A stretch of DNA of 64,000 bases from Prinsepia uniflora (taxonomy: Eukaryota; Streptophyta; Magnoliopsida; Rosales; Rosaceae). Each line of letters starts with the position of its first letter. Position 1 is the first letter of the stretch. The notes beneath the pieces were generated by a model, which was not told the DNA's origin, did not search any database, and saw only the letters and a program-made list of their open reading frames with translations. The stretch lies in NCBI GenBank assembly GCA_032719365.1, contig CM064868.1, forward strand, positions 73,087,766 to 73,151,765, read 5' to 3'. This document shows, piece after piece, positions 31,201 through 42,040 of the stretch. A program made the position numbers and the translations under genes.

Positions 31201-31871
31201 AAAACAGGATTCCATATTTCATACCTTTATCCATAGATCGAAACCCATAAGACTCACTAGAGTCATCCACATGGTCATCCACGACCTCAGCCACACGTCG
31301 CAGCACAAGTCCTTAATTAAAGTTCACTTTTCCTGCCCATCAATTATAAATTAGGGTTCCTAAATCACACCCTAGGGTTCCACCGAACCCAACTGCCTTG
31401 CAGTAAAATCCACAACCTAACCAACTCTGCGGTCCAGACATCGCATAGACGTCAAATCCAATCCCATCGTCAACTCAACGTGGGTTCCATCGTGGGTTCC
31501 ACCACGAAGGTCATCGGCTAACTCCGATGCACCAACACCCCGTACACTAGCCAACACTACCAGGGTCCAAAACATAGACCAATACTCAACTGAGTTTCGC
31601 ATTTCCATAACATTATTCCAATGGGGTTCCTTGAACCTGGCTGTGCCCAGTAGCACAACCGTCCATCATCACATGACCGAACCGACGGTCCCGCATTACC
31701 AGTTAATCGTATACAACCCCACTTGGGTTGAATCGCGTCAATGCACGGCGTATCGGGCCAAACACACCCAATACACCATACAAACTCAAAACTATCTATC
31801 AGGTTGACAACAGAACAGCAGCCCAAAGAGACATCACACCCTCGTCCTTCGCGAACAAAAGAGCAAAACCT

Positions 31872-31883
31872 GCTCTGATACCA
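31872..31883 (-). other. Primer binding site, tRNA-iMet type (LARD)
   Basis: The minus strand reads TGGTATCAGAGC, two bases from the 5' LTR edge at 31886. Confidence 0.93.
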
Positions 31884-31885
31884 CT

Positions 31886-34800
31886 AGACACGACCCATCC
31901 CAATCCCCCCGGGATTACCATGGGATGTGGCGTGCTCCCGTCGGACAAGAGGCGTCCGACAAGGGATAACCGAATGCCATTGCCCAACCGGGCTTCCAGA
32001 GTGCGTAAGGATCGATGGAGGAGGTGTGCGATGCTCAAGTCTCTGCTGCAGTCGTATCCGGAATCAACCTGAAGGGCATTAAAAACAAAAGCTGTGAGTG
32101 GACGAAAATAAACAAGTCTGTTTAAAACATTTATAAGACATTTATGCCCCTCAGTAAAATCATATGCATGCGCCAAAAACCAATGATCACACATTTATTT
32201 AGAAATAACCATTAGGGCCTTAGCCCGGAAACCAAATCATAGTTTCAATTTCCAAAAGTCAATCCAAGAGTTATTTCATAAATCCAATAATATGAACCAT
32301 AAGGCATATAATATAAACCAACCATAATTTTAGCCACTGCACTATACACTCCAATCCGACATCCCTGATGTCTGACGTCCCTGACGTCAATAAGGTCACA
32401 ATTACAAGGCTACGCGTGCCACTCGGGTCTCAATTTCCGAGTTCAATCCCCGAACCCCGTTCGGGTACAGCATCCCCGATGCTTAGCGTCATAGACGCTG
32501 GACGTTCTAGACGTCCGTGACCTCTCCGGGGTACCTCATCCGGAGGAGACAATATAATATGGAAGGATTCATACAGTGCAGTACTAAATACATTTTATTG
32601 ATATCCACATGCACAACATATAGGTATACATAGGTAAAATCCGAACCGATCGTTACGTTTCATCAAACGGGTCTCATGCCCAAATACCGTGAAACGTGCC
32701 ATAACCGAAGTATCATCAAAACCATTTATTGATTCCAGCATGTGAACATATATAAAATGTAAATCAGAAAACATTTATTCAATTCCATTTTAGGGTTCCC
32801 GACCCGCAATCACATGTAGAAATCAACTAGGCCCCTGGCCCGATTCCACAAGTTCTTCAACTGGGCCCCTGGCCCGATTTTACTTTATTCAAGTTCGTAA
32901 CCATTTCATGAAATCATAATCAACCACATTTATGGAAATCGGTGAAAATTCAGAAAATCTCGGTTTACGTGCAAATACGTAATTCACCTCGAAATACGTG
33001 AAATCATTTTAAATTCACCGATATCCAAAGTAAATCATTTAATCATAATTATACCAATCATAAAACAGTTACGCATGCATCAAATTTATGAAACCAATGT
33101 CCACTCACAGACCGTTTAATCGAGCGCCTCGATACGCGTGCCATAGGCCTTCCCGGGCCACACCACCAACACCGGGACTCCCAATCCTGTTCAAATCACA
33201 TTAGAGGATTACTAACCTCATCACTAACATCCTATTCAAGTCCCGTAATTTTCCCGAATTTTTAAGTATTTTTAAATTGGATTTAAAACCTTCGGACATC
33301 CCGAACAATATCGAGACGGTGTCCGATCGACACGAAACCAATCCCAAAATGTTCGTTACATTGTATAGGACAAAAGTCATGTTGACCTTACCTCGAGATT
33401 CGTGCCCACGCGCCGTCACGCGCCGCCGTGAGTGGCTGCGCGTGAAAGCCACGCGCATGCTACAGTGACTGCTACAGTCACCATCTTCACCCGTTTGTCT
33501 GGTAAACGGGTCGAAAAGCCCGCGATAGGATCCGGTTCAATCACCCTCAATTCGATATCAATTCAATCCGTTCTTGATCCTACAACAATCATCAATCCAC
33601 TAATTTCAGTTCTGTGTCCATGATTAGCATCAACCATCGATCAATCGTGTCAACAACCCGTGATCACCCAAAACGGGTCGATCACCAAAACTCCTCCAAT
33701 CCTCAACCATTATCAAATTAACTTCACAGGAAGTTAATAAGGACTAATACGAACTAATTAGCATGATTAATTGAACTCGACAATACCTCAATCGTCACAA
33801 CTCAAGCTTGAGTTTTCCGGTCGTCCACCTCGTCCGTTCACGGCCCTAGGAGCTTCCAAACTTGCCCCATTTGATCTGGTTCGACTGGAAATGATCCCAG
33901 AGAACAAAATGAATCATCAATTTGCCCTGGGCTGGCCTGAAAACCGAAATTCGATATTGAACTCTTCAAAAACCAGTTTCGGGTTTTTGAACAATTCCAC
34001 ACCAAAATTGCTCCTTTCCTCTCATTCTCAATCCCAGAACACTTCACTCAGTCCCATAACTACATTGCCCACTGCAATCCGCTCAATTGGGCCCTGGAAA
34101 GGCTGAACACATGTGGGAAGCACTCTGCTTTTCATCGTGCACCAGCCATAGTTAATGGCCAAATCCACCGTCCCACACAGCCTGGCATCGCACAATGCCA
34201 CTAAACAATCCATACAACCTATAAACAATAGTTTTAGGCCATCAATTTGCTCCATAAACGCACCACCCGTGCGCTGGCCATGTTTCCTCCACGGTGCTAC
34301 AGTAACCGTTCAAACACCCGTGAAATTACCATTCTGCCCTTGTGCAGTAAATTACCAAAATGCCCCTCACGCATCCTGACCCGTAACTCGATCATACGGA
34401 CTCCGATTGATGCGTGCCGCCTGTCATTGGATTAGTATCGACGATACCTACGTAACGGTCCTTGGCCCTCGGCCATCGGACATCCCGGTCGAAAAGTCAA
34501 CATTCACCCTTATATCGTCCAAATTACGAAAATGCCCCTGGACTTCCGTACATCATAACTTTCACCACGAACGTCGGAATCGAACGTGCCACCTGTCTAT
34601 GAACTCGTGACGTCCCGAACTACGTCACGGTCATCGGTCAAAGTCCAATCGACCATCCGAATTAAAAGTCAACGTTTTGCCCACGCCCAGGGGCAAAACG
34701 GTCATTTCGCACAATTCGTCCGAAATCGCCCAACTAATCCCAGATTAGTAAGTCACAATCAAATATTCTTAAATCCCGATATTCGGGACGGGTCGTTACA
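31886..34800 (-). mobile_element. 5' LTR of the LARD element
   Basis: It is 2915 bp, the same length as the partner at 25265-28179. The terminal base next to the PBS has changed (agacacg instead of tgacacg). Other landmarks are the arms GTGAGTGGAC (32094-32103) and GTCCACTCAC (33099-33108), palindromes at 32358-32516 and the GC-rich core at about 33405-33475. It ends in gggtcgttaca followed by the attaa duplication. Confidence 0.95.
32358..32516 (-). repeat. Palindrome array in the LARD 5' LTR
   Basis: Units are gacatccctgatgtc, tgacgtccctgacgtca, gcatccccgatgc, agcgtcatagacgct and ggacgttctagacgtcc. Stems are 5-6 bp around 3-5 nt centres. Confidence 0.9.
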
Positions 34801-34805
34801 ATTAA

Positions 34806-35516
34806 AATTATGCATAAACTTTTCTGACAATCAAAGCTGTCGCCAGACGATGTCTGATCGCTTCGAAAATTGTACCGTTGGACTCGTATCACTGAGAAGA
34901 TGAACTTTCGTGTTGATCAATTTCTGAGATGATGTGACACGCTCCCTACACACCATCCAAAGTGGCTACGAGTGGAGCCAACATGCCACACACTGTTCAT
35001 CTTATTCCCTTGGTCATATACCCTTTCCTGGAACCAGGTCATCCGACCAGCGAGTCCAACTCGGCTCAAATTCAACGATTCCTTCATTGTTTCCATCTTT
35101 TACACGTCTAGATTCATCTAGATTCTAATAAGAAGGGATCCATGATAAAAAAAACTGGAAGAAACTTACCTCGATGACCTAGTATGAAACTATGTACTTT
35201 AGCCATGGTTCACAGTCCCTCCCTCGACCTTCATACGTGCAAACCTCCAGTATCTTGAGCTCAAGAGAATCATGGGGACTCTAGAAAGACACAGGGCAGC
35301 CCAGCTCTGCTGTTCCTACCCAGAACGCAAAACTCGATTCTCAAAACCCACGGGTTCATGATTCTTGTGCAAGGTTGCTTTCCCTTTTTTCTCACGGTTT
35401 TCACGCACTTTTCCTCTTCTCATCATCATTTTCTACTACCCCACCTTTTATCCATCATCTTCCCTAGCTCACCCCCTCTTCATTTGGTCTTTCTTTCACG
35501 GTGGGGAGTTTGGTGG
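34806..35516 (-). mobile_element. Divergent LTR, part 3 (after LARD)
   Basis: It continues the interrupted tandem-duplication unit, then LTR text to about 35516. The expected ..cgttaca end is missing. Instead, 12 bp of a plus-strand LTR start (tgtaacgacccg) follow at 35517-35528. Confidence 0.6.
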
Positions 35517-35528
35517 TGTAACGACCCG

Positions 35529-38132
35529 TGACACTACCCACCCCCAATCTCCTAGGATTAAGGGCTAAGTCATGCTCCCGTCTAACTTACGCGTGACACG
35601 AAGGCTAAACCGACGTCCAACCTTCCTGTAACACGTAAGCTGGACAAGGGATTTCCAAAACGTACCGTCCACAAGTACCGGACTTCCCAGAGCGCGCAGA
35701 ATCTACCGTGGATTGCTTGTGTGAAGTCTCCGTCTCTTTCTACCAACAACCCGCACCGCAACAACCTGGAGGGTATCGAAAACATAAAAGATAGTGAATG
35801 GACAAAACTAAAGGATAAGTTTAGAAAACAGTTCATAAGAAAGTACTTTTATACGCTCCACTCAAAAACCAATGCATGCATATAAAATCCATGTCATGAA
35901 ACCATTTCATATCCAAAACCATCAATGAAAACCAGAATCGTTTCTTTCCTCAAATCCGTAATTCAAATCCAGGGCCTCAGCCCAAAATCACAAATCCTCT
36001 TCAAGTACGGGAACTCAACCCAAAACTCATTAAAACCAAATCATCTGGGCCATTGCCCAAAACATCTGAAAACCAGTGAAAAACATCAATCAATTGAGTT
36101 GCTGGATCTCAAGTGTGCCCGAGTCTTTAAACTCAAAACCATGCGCATAATCAGACCTTTCCGGGATATCAACGAGTCTTTAAACTCAAAACACAATCAA
36201 CAGGCCTCGGGGGATATCACAATAACCTAGTCTTTAAACTCAAAACATATTAATCCAGGGTCCTCCCCCGTCAATAAACCGAGTCTTTAAACTCAAAATC
36301 AGATCCAGCCGTTTTTCTTTTTCTGGGTTTTTAAACCCAAAACCATTTTCAATCAAGTGAAAACCATAGAAAATCCATATCCAAATTCGCAATAATGATT
36401 CCGTAAGCTAGCATCCAGAACCATCATCCCGAACCCAAATCCAGAATTTCCCTTTCATGTTTCAAAACCGAATCAAGAATCATCTTTCCAAAATCCGATT
36501 CCAAAATCGAAATCTCGTTTATTGAAATCACATGAACAGGGCTTCGAGCCCGAAATCACTTTCCAAAATCCGTCATAAATCATTGAAATCAAATCATATT
36601 TCAAATCTCAAAATCCAATCATCAAAACCACGATCAAATCTCAATATATATCGAAAACTCGTAAAACGTGCAAATACGTCATAATCTCGATATACGGGCC
36701 AAAATCGTAAATCATCCATATCAATTCACAAATATAGAAATCAGGTATAGAAAACATATAAAAACATATATGCATGCATCATAAGTTAGAAAGCAAAGTC
36801 CACTCACAGACCATTCACGTCGCTGCCTCGATACGCGTGCAAATACGCTTTTCCGGCTAATCCGCTATCACCAACTTACCCAAACCTGTCCAAATCCTAT
36901 AATTAGGTCACTAAATACTTCATAAAGCTTATACTAAAGCCCCGTAATTTTCCCGAATTTTTAACTATTTTTAACCAAGCCCTAAAACCTTCGGACAGCC
37001 CGAAACATATCGAGATGATGTCCAATAGACTCGAAACCAGTGCCAAAATGTTCGTTACATCAAATACTTCATTTCACATGTTGAAAATTTCCCCATCAGA
37101 GGCACCACGTGCCCTCACGCGCCGTCCAAAGGGGCTGCACGTGGGAGCCACTTGCCCACTGTTCATCGTCTCCTACCTTGAGACAGACTTGGTCTGAACC
37201 GGTTCGAACCGGCCCGATGTGGTCGAACCGGCGTTCACGGTTCAGGGTCCAATTTCAGTCCAATTTCAATCATTTTTCGTCCATTATGTTCGTCCTTTCA
37301 TTTCTAATTGGTTCCTATACTCAAAACATAAACTTAAAGTCAGATATATACCTCATTGATCGAGTAAAAACCGTCGTTTTTCCTCCTCTCTGTTCTCGTG
37401 CTTCCCAGCCACCATTTCTTTTCCTTTCAAGCTCATTAGCTTTGTCTTGACCTCCAAAATTAGTTCCAAACACCCAAACATATCAATGATTACGAAAACA
37501 AGCTTCACCATTTTTGAAGCCAAACCAAGGTTTATCGGGTTCTCACCTTACCTTCCATCTTAGACCTCAACAACAGGCTCATTCGATCCCCTGGACCTCC
37601 AACAACACCTTCTCATCAATTAAATTGATCAAAAGTCATTAAAACAAGGTTTTCCATTTTCAATCTCAACAACGGTTTTTTTTCACGGAAAAATGGCCTT
37701 ACCTCCACCTTCAAGCCTCACCGTGGCCACCACCATCTTCATCCAGCCTCCCCTTCCATCATTCATTCAAAAACCACCAGCTGAGGATGAAGTTTGAGAG
37801 GTTTGGATGGGTTGGATCTCACGGGTACATTAGGTACTCTGTTTTTTTTCTCTTTTCAAATCGTACAACCAAGTTTTAAAAAGATAAAGAGAGACGGTGT
37901 TGAGGCTTCCACAACCTTCCAGTGAGGGACATGTGTCCTAATTTGGGTGGGCATCATGCTCTGGGCAGCCAAGTGTCCAAGTCTTACTGGGCACAAATCC
38001 TAATGCAACAAAGGACCAAAATGCCCCTAAATGACGATTTAATATTTTGCCCATCGAGTTCCTAGACCCATAACGTTGTCATCCAAATTCTAATTGACAC
38101 GTGCCGCATGTCGTTGAATTTAGGAGATCGAG
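35529..38132 (-). mobile_element. LTR, start truncated, flanked by a 12-bp direct repeat
   Basis: It starts tgacactaccc and has the arms GTGAATGGAC (35794-35803) and GTCCACTCAC (36798-36807), a palindrome array (36121-36338) and a GC-rich core (about 37108-37160). It stops in ctgtcgttgaatt-like text (38109-38132), about 400 bp short of a normal LTR start. tgtaacgacccg occurs on both sides (35517-35528 and 38133-38144). Confidence 0.8.
36121..36338 (-). repeat. Palindrome array, GRGTCTTTAAACYC units
   Basis: Several gagtctttaaactc units end in one gggtttttaaaccc unit (36325-36338). Confidence 0.9.
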
Positions 38133-40680
38133 TGTAACGACCCGTCCCGAGTATCGGGATTTAATATTATTTAATAATGATTTAGAATGACTAATCTGGG
38201 ATTAGTTGAGTGGAATCGGACGAATTGTGCAAAATGACCGTTTTGTCCCTAGGCGTGGGCAAAATGTTGACTTTTAATTCGGACGGTCAAATGGACTTTG
38301 ACCAATGACCGTGACGTAGTACGGGACGTCACGAGTTAATAGACAGGTGGCACGTTCGATTCCGACATTCGAAGAAGAAGTTATGATGTTCGGAAGTTCA
38401 AGGGCATTTTCGTAATTTGGACGAAAATGGGGAAAATGTTGACTTTTCGATCAGGAGGTCCGATGGCCGAGGGCCAAGGACCGTTAGGAAGGTCTCGATG
38501 CCCTGAGTCCGTAGACAGGCGGCACGCGTCGATCGGAGTCAGAATGACCAAGTTACGGGTCTGGACGCGTGAGGGGCATTTTGGTAATTTTCTGCACAAG
38601 GGTAAAATGGTAATTTTGGCTGCTAATTTTGAACAGCCGTGAGTGGGAGCCTTGTTGAACTGAGCAGATGATTTGTATGAGCTGTCCAGGAATTGTTTAG
38701 CATTGTTAGTAACATGGGGGAATTGTTTAATCAGGTATGAGTAGGTTGAAAGGGATGCAGGAGAATGTGGACAGTGCATTCCTTGCTGTGATGTTTCTGA
38801 AACGGGAAGAAAAGCAGAGTCCTTCCCACGAGTGACTAGCCTTTCCAGGGCCAATTGAGTGGATTTGTGAATGGGAAAATGTTTAAGGGGCTCTGAGAAG
38901 GATTCTGAGATTGAGAAAGGAAGAAAAGGAGTGAAAATGGTGAGGGAATGTTCAAAAACCCGAAACTGGTTTTTGATGAGTTCAAATTCGAATTTCGGTT
39001 TTTAGGCCAGCCCAAGCCTAATTGAGGTCCGAAATAGCTTTCTGGAACCTTTATTAGTCGATCCAAATCAAATGGGGCAAGTTTCGAAGCTCCTGGAGCC
39101 ATGGACGGACGAGGTGGATGGCCGGAAATTTCGAGCTTAGAGTCGTGGTGATTGAGGTAAGTTCTGGTGAAATTAATTGTGAAATCATCCTTAGTGTGAG
39201 TATACGAAGCTTCCCAACTAATCAATTGAATGAAAACGGTGTTTGTGTGATAAATTGGAACTTTGAACCCGAATGAGACTTGTGTTCAATTAAGGTGGTT
39301 GTAGGCCGTGTTGACTTGAATGAATGACACAAAAGTCTAATTCAATATGTTGGGAGTCTATCTGGGTGATCAACTGATGAAATTAGGGTGGAATTGACAA
39401 GAATCTATCTAGGTCAGGTTACGGGTAATCAGACCCGTTTACCAGTCATACGGGTGAAGACGATGACTGTAGCAGTCACTGTAGCAGGCGCGTGGCTTTC
39501 ACGCGCAGCCACTCACGGCGGCGAGTGACGGCGCGTGGGTACAAATATCGAGGTGAGGTCAACATGATTTTTGTCCTATGCAATGTAACAAACATTTTAG
39601 CGTTGGTTTCGTGTCAATCGGACCCCGTTTCGATATTGTTCGGGATGTCCGAAGATTTTAAATCGAGTTTAAAAATAGTTAAAAATTTGGGAAAATTACG
39701 GGACTTGAATAGGATGTTAATGAAGAGGTTAGTAACCTTCTAATGTGATTTGGATAGGATTGGGAGTCCCGGTGATAGTGGTGTGGCCAGGGAAGGCCTA
39801 TGACACTCGTATTGAGGCACACGGTTAAACGGTCTGTGAGTGGACTTTGGTTTTATAAATTTTATGCATTCTTAAATGTTTTATATGGATTATGATTGTG
39901 ATTGTATGATGTGATTTGGATATTGACAAATTATACGATTTCACGTATTTCGAGGCGATTTACGTGCTTGCACGTAAATCGAGGTTTTTCGATTTTACAT
40001 TGATTTTCCATACTTATAACTTTGGATATGATTTCATGAAATGGTTTTGAAATTGGAAAGAGAAACTCGGGCATGAGGCTCAACTGTTTTGGAAACCTAG
40101 GACTTGGAGTCCAATTGAGTTACGTAATCGGGCCAAGGGCCCAATTGCTTTATGAAATCGGGCTAGGGGCCCAGTTATTTACGAAATCGGGCTGAGACCC
40201 ATTTGAGTTATATTATCGGGCCAGGGGCTCAATTGATTTATGAATTTGGGTTATAGGCCCAGTGGTTTACAGAATCGGGCATGAGGCAGTTGGGTTATAA
40301 ATATGATTTCAGGTCAAGGACCCTACATGGAATTGTAATGTTGTGAAATGATTTGAATAAACTGGTTCCATATGCCATCTTGATATGAGGTTATGTGAAG
40401 GTCTCCTCCAGGTATCTGGGACACTGGAGAAGTCACGGTGCATTGCTTACGAGGGGTCATTGTACGAAGCTACCAAACCGTATAGTGACTCAGGAGCAGG
40501 ATTGCTATGATTAGACGTCAGGGACGTCAGACATCGGGGATGTCAGAAATATTGACCTGGAGAGACCCCGGGCAGCACGCGTTGCTTATGGTTATACCGT
40601 GAAATATGACGTCTGGAATGTCAAGCGTCGGGGACGCTAGGCATCTGGGATGCCGGAGATGGTAATGTGGTAAATATGGA
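38133..40680 (+). mobile_element. Plus-strand LTR, end missing
   Basis: It starts tgtaacgacccgtcccgag and mirrors the LARD LTRs: conserved start blocks, GC-rich core (about 39485-39540), donor-like arm GTGAGTGGAC (39836-39845), a cgggcc..ggccc-type array (40068-40290) and palindromes (40514-40654). The last 400-500 bp, including the second arm and the acceptor-like tract, are replaced at 40681 by TTTAGGG repeats. It lies head to head with the minus LTR ending at 38132. Confidence 0.85.
40514..40654 (+). repeat. Palindrome array in a plus-strand LTR
   Basis: Units are gacgtcagggacgtc, gacatcggggatgtc, gacgtctggaatgtc (imperfect), agcgtcggggacgct and ggcatctgggatgcc. Arm sequences differ between units, but complementarity is kept in four of the five. 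Confidence 0.9.
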
Positions 40681-40708
40681 TTTAGGGTTTAGGGTTTAGG
40701 GTTTAGGA
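40681..40708 (+). repeat. Interstitial telomere-type repeat, (TTTAGGG)3 plus TTTAGGA
   Basis: Three perfect plant telomere units and a fourth with one change sit exactly where one LTR stops and another resumes. This fits repair of a double-strand break with telomerase-type or captured telomeric sequence. A chance tatggattta-rich origin is less likely. Confidence 0.85.
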
Positions 40709-42035
40709 TTTGAATATTGTGATTTAATGTATGAATTGACATTTTTACCCTTGTGAATGGATGGCCAAATTGTTGACTTTTTGATATGGGGGTCAAATGG
40801 ACTTTGACCAGTGACCGTGACGTAGTTCGGGACGTCACGAATTCATAGACAGGTGGCACGTCCAATTCGGACGATCGGGGAAAAAGTTATGACTATCGGA
40901 AGTTCAGGGGCATTACCGTAATTTAGACTTTGGGGGGGGGGGGAATGTTGACTTTTCGTTGGGCAACTAAGTTTCACATGACTCAAGGACCGTTAGGTAG
41001 GTGTCGACGTCCTGAGTCCGTAGACAGGCGGCAATCCGAAATCGGACTTCGTACGAGGAAGTTATGGTCAGAAACATGAAATCGGGAGGTTCGTGTCTCA
41101 GTTTTCGTGTCGAATATTTTTATTCTGAAATTCTGATTGGAGGACATCTGGTGAGTGACAAGTGTCACTCACCCATTGGATAGATTGGATCAGATCCACT
41201 ATGGGTTTAAATACCATTAAAACCAACTTTTAATTCCAGCCATTGATCTGAAACCTCCAGTTCTGATCTCAGCCCTTGATCTCATTTCTGAGATCTAATC
41301 TGGACCGTCCATCCATTTCCCTCCATTTCTATATATTTTCTCACCCGACACGCTCACTCACTGTCCATTGATCCAACACTTATGCATTGCACCTGGTTTC
41401 TGTGTCTATGTGTTGCTGGACTCACGGGGAAGGACTGAGGCACGACGGCGGACGGCGGCAGACGGCGGCGAGGTGAGCCGATTTCAAAACCCGAAACGGT
41501 TTCAAAAACTCAGGATTTGGTAATTTAAATTCCAAAGCGTATTTTTGTTTTCAATTGACCCTAATCAGTTCTATGGACTGTTAGGAACCTAGAGGGCTTG
41601 TTTTCGTGGTCTGAGGTGGTCTGAATAGAGGACAAACGTCGACGGGAACCGGGACTGTACATCGAGGTAAGTTTTCGATTCAGTCCTTGTTTATTGATTT
41701 TAATTAGGTAGAACCCTTTCTGGGATTGAGACAAACATCTAGGAACAAACTAGGACAGAAATGGTTGAGAATTGAACAAATGGTGACCGGGTCATGATCG
41801 CGGGTCTGATCGACCCGAGTTGCAGAGATACGGGTCAACCCGTCTGAGGACAGAGGTGATGGTGTGGCACCCTGTCAGACTGTCAGGTGACGTGGACCAA
41901 CCGTGAGCCGACATGTGTCACATGTCAGTGCACAGTTAGCACTGACATGTCAGTGACGTGGCCCAGTCAGGGACTGCTACGTGTCACTGACATGTCAGTG
42001 ACGTGGACCAGTGCCGTGCTGACACGTGGCACATG
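40709..42035 (+). mobile_element. Plus-strand LTR, part 1 (5' LTR of LARD copy 2)
   Basis: It lacks roughly the first 60-100 bp of a normal LTR start. Conserved blocks begin near 40780 (ggtcaaatggactttgacca). It has a 12-base poly-G at 40932-40943. 41881-42035 is packed with TGACATGTCA, GTGACGTGG and CACGTGGCA sites. It is interrupted at 42036-42040 by a solo LTR and resumes at 45068. Confidence 0.8.
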
Positions 42036-42040
42036 TCAGA

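Larger units (their letters stand above)
28180..31885 (-). mobile_element. Internal domain of the LARD element, non-coding
   Basis: The 3706 bp contain no frame with gag, protease or polymerase motifs. ORFs such as 30070-30498 are short, on the wrong strand and without motifs. The sequence is nevertheless shared with 46481-49351 in reverse orientation, so it is a defined family sequence rather than a random fill. Near 30780-30960 it has loosely repeated actagtat and agcacacgaacatcc text. Confidence 0.85.
25265..34800 (-). mobile_element. Complete non-coding LTR element (LARD type), TSD ATTAA
   Basis: Two 2915-bp LTRs flank a 3706-bp internal domain with a PBS and a polypurine tract but no gag or pol frame. 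The element is flanked by attaa at 25260-25264 and 34801-34805. The LTRs differ at about 25 positions by eye (roughly 0.9%), so insertion was recent compared with its neighbours. It sits inside the second unit of a tandem duplication in an older LTR. Movement would need proteins from an autonomous relative. Confidence 0.95.

Noticed and set aside
40681..40708. Chromosome end or subtelomere
   Set aside because: There are only four units, and normal LTR sequence continues on both sides.
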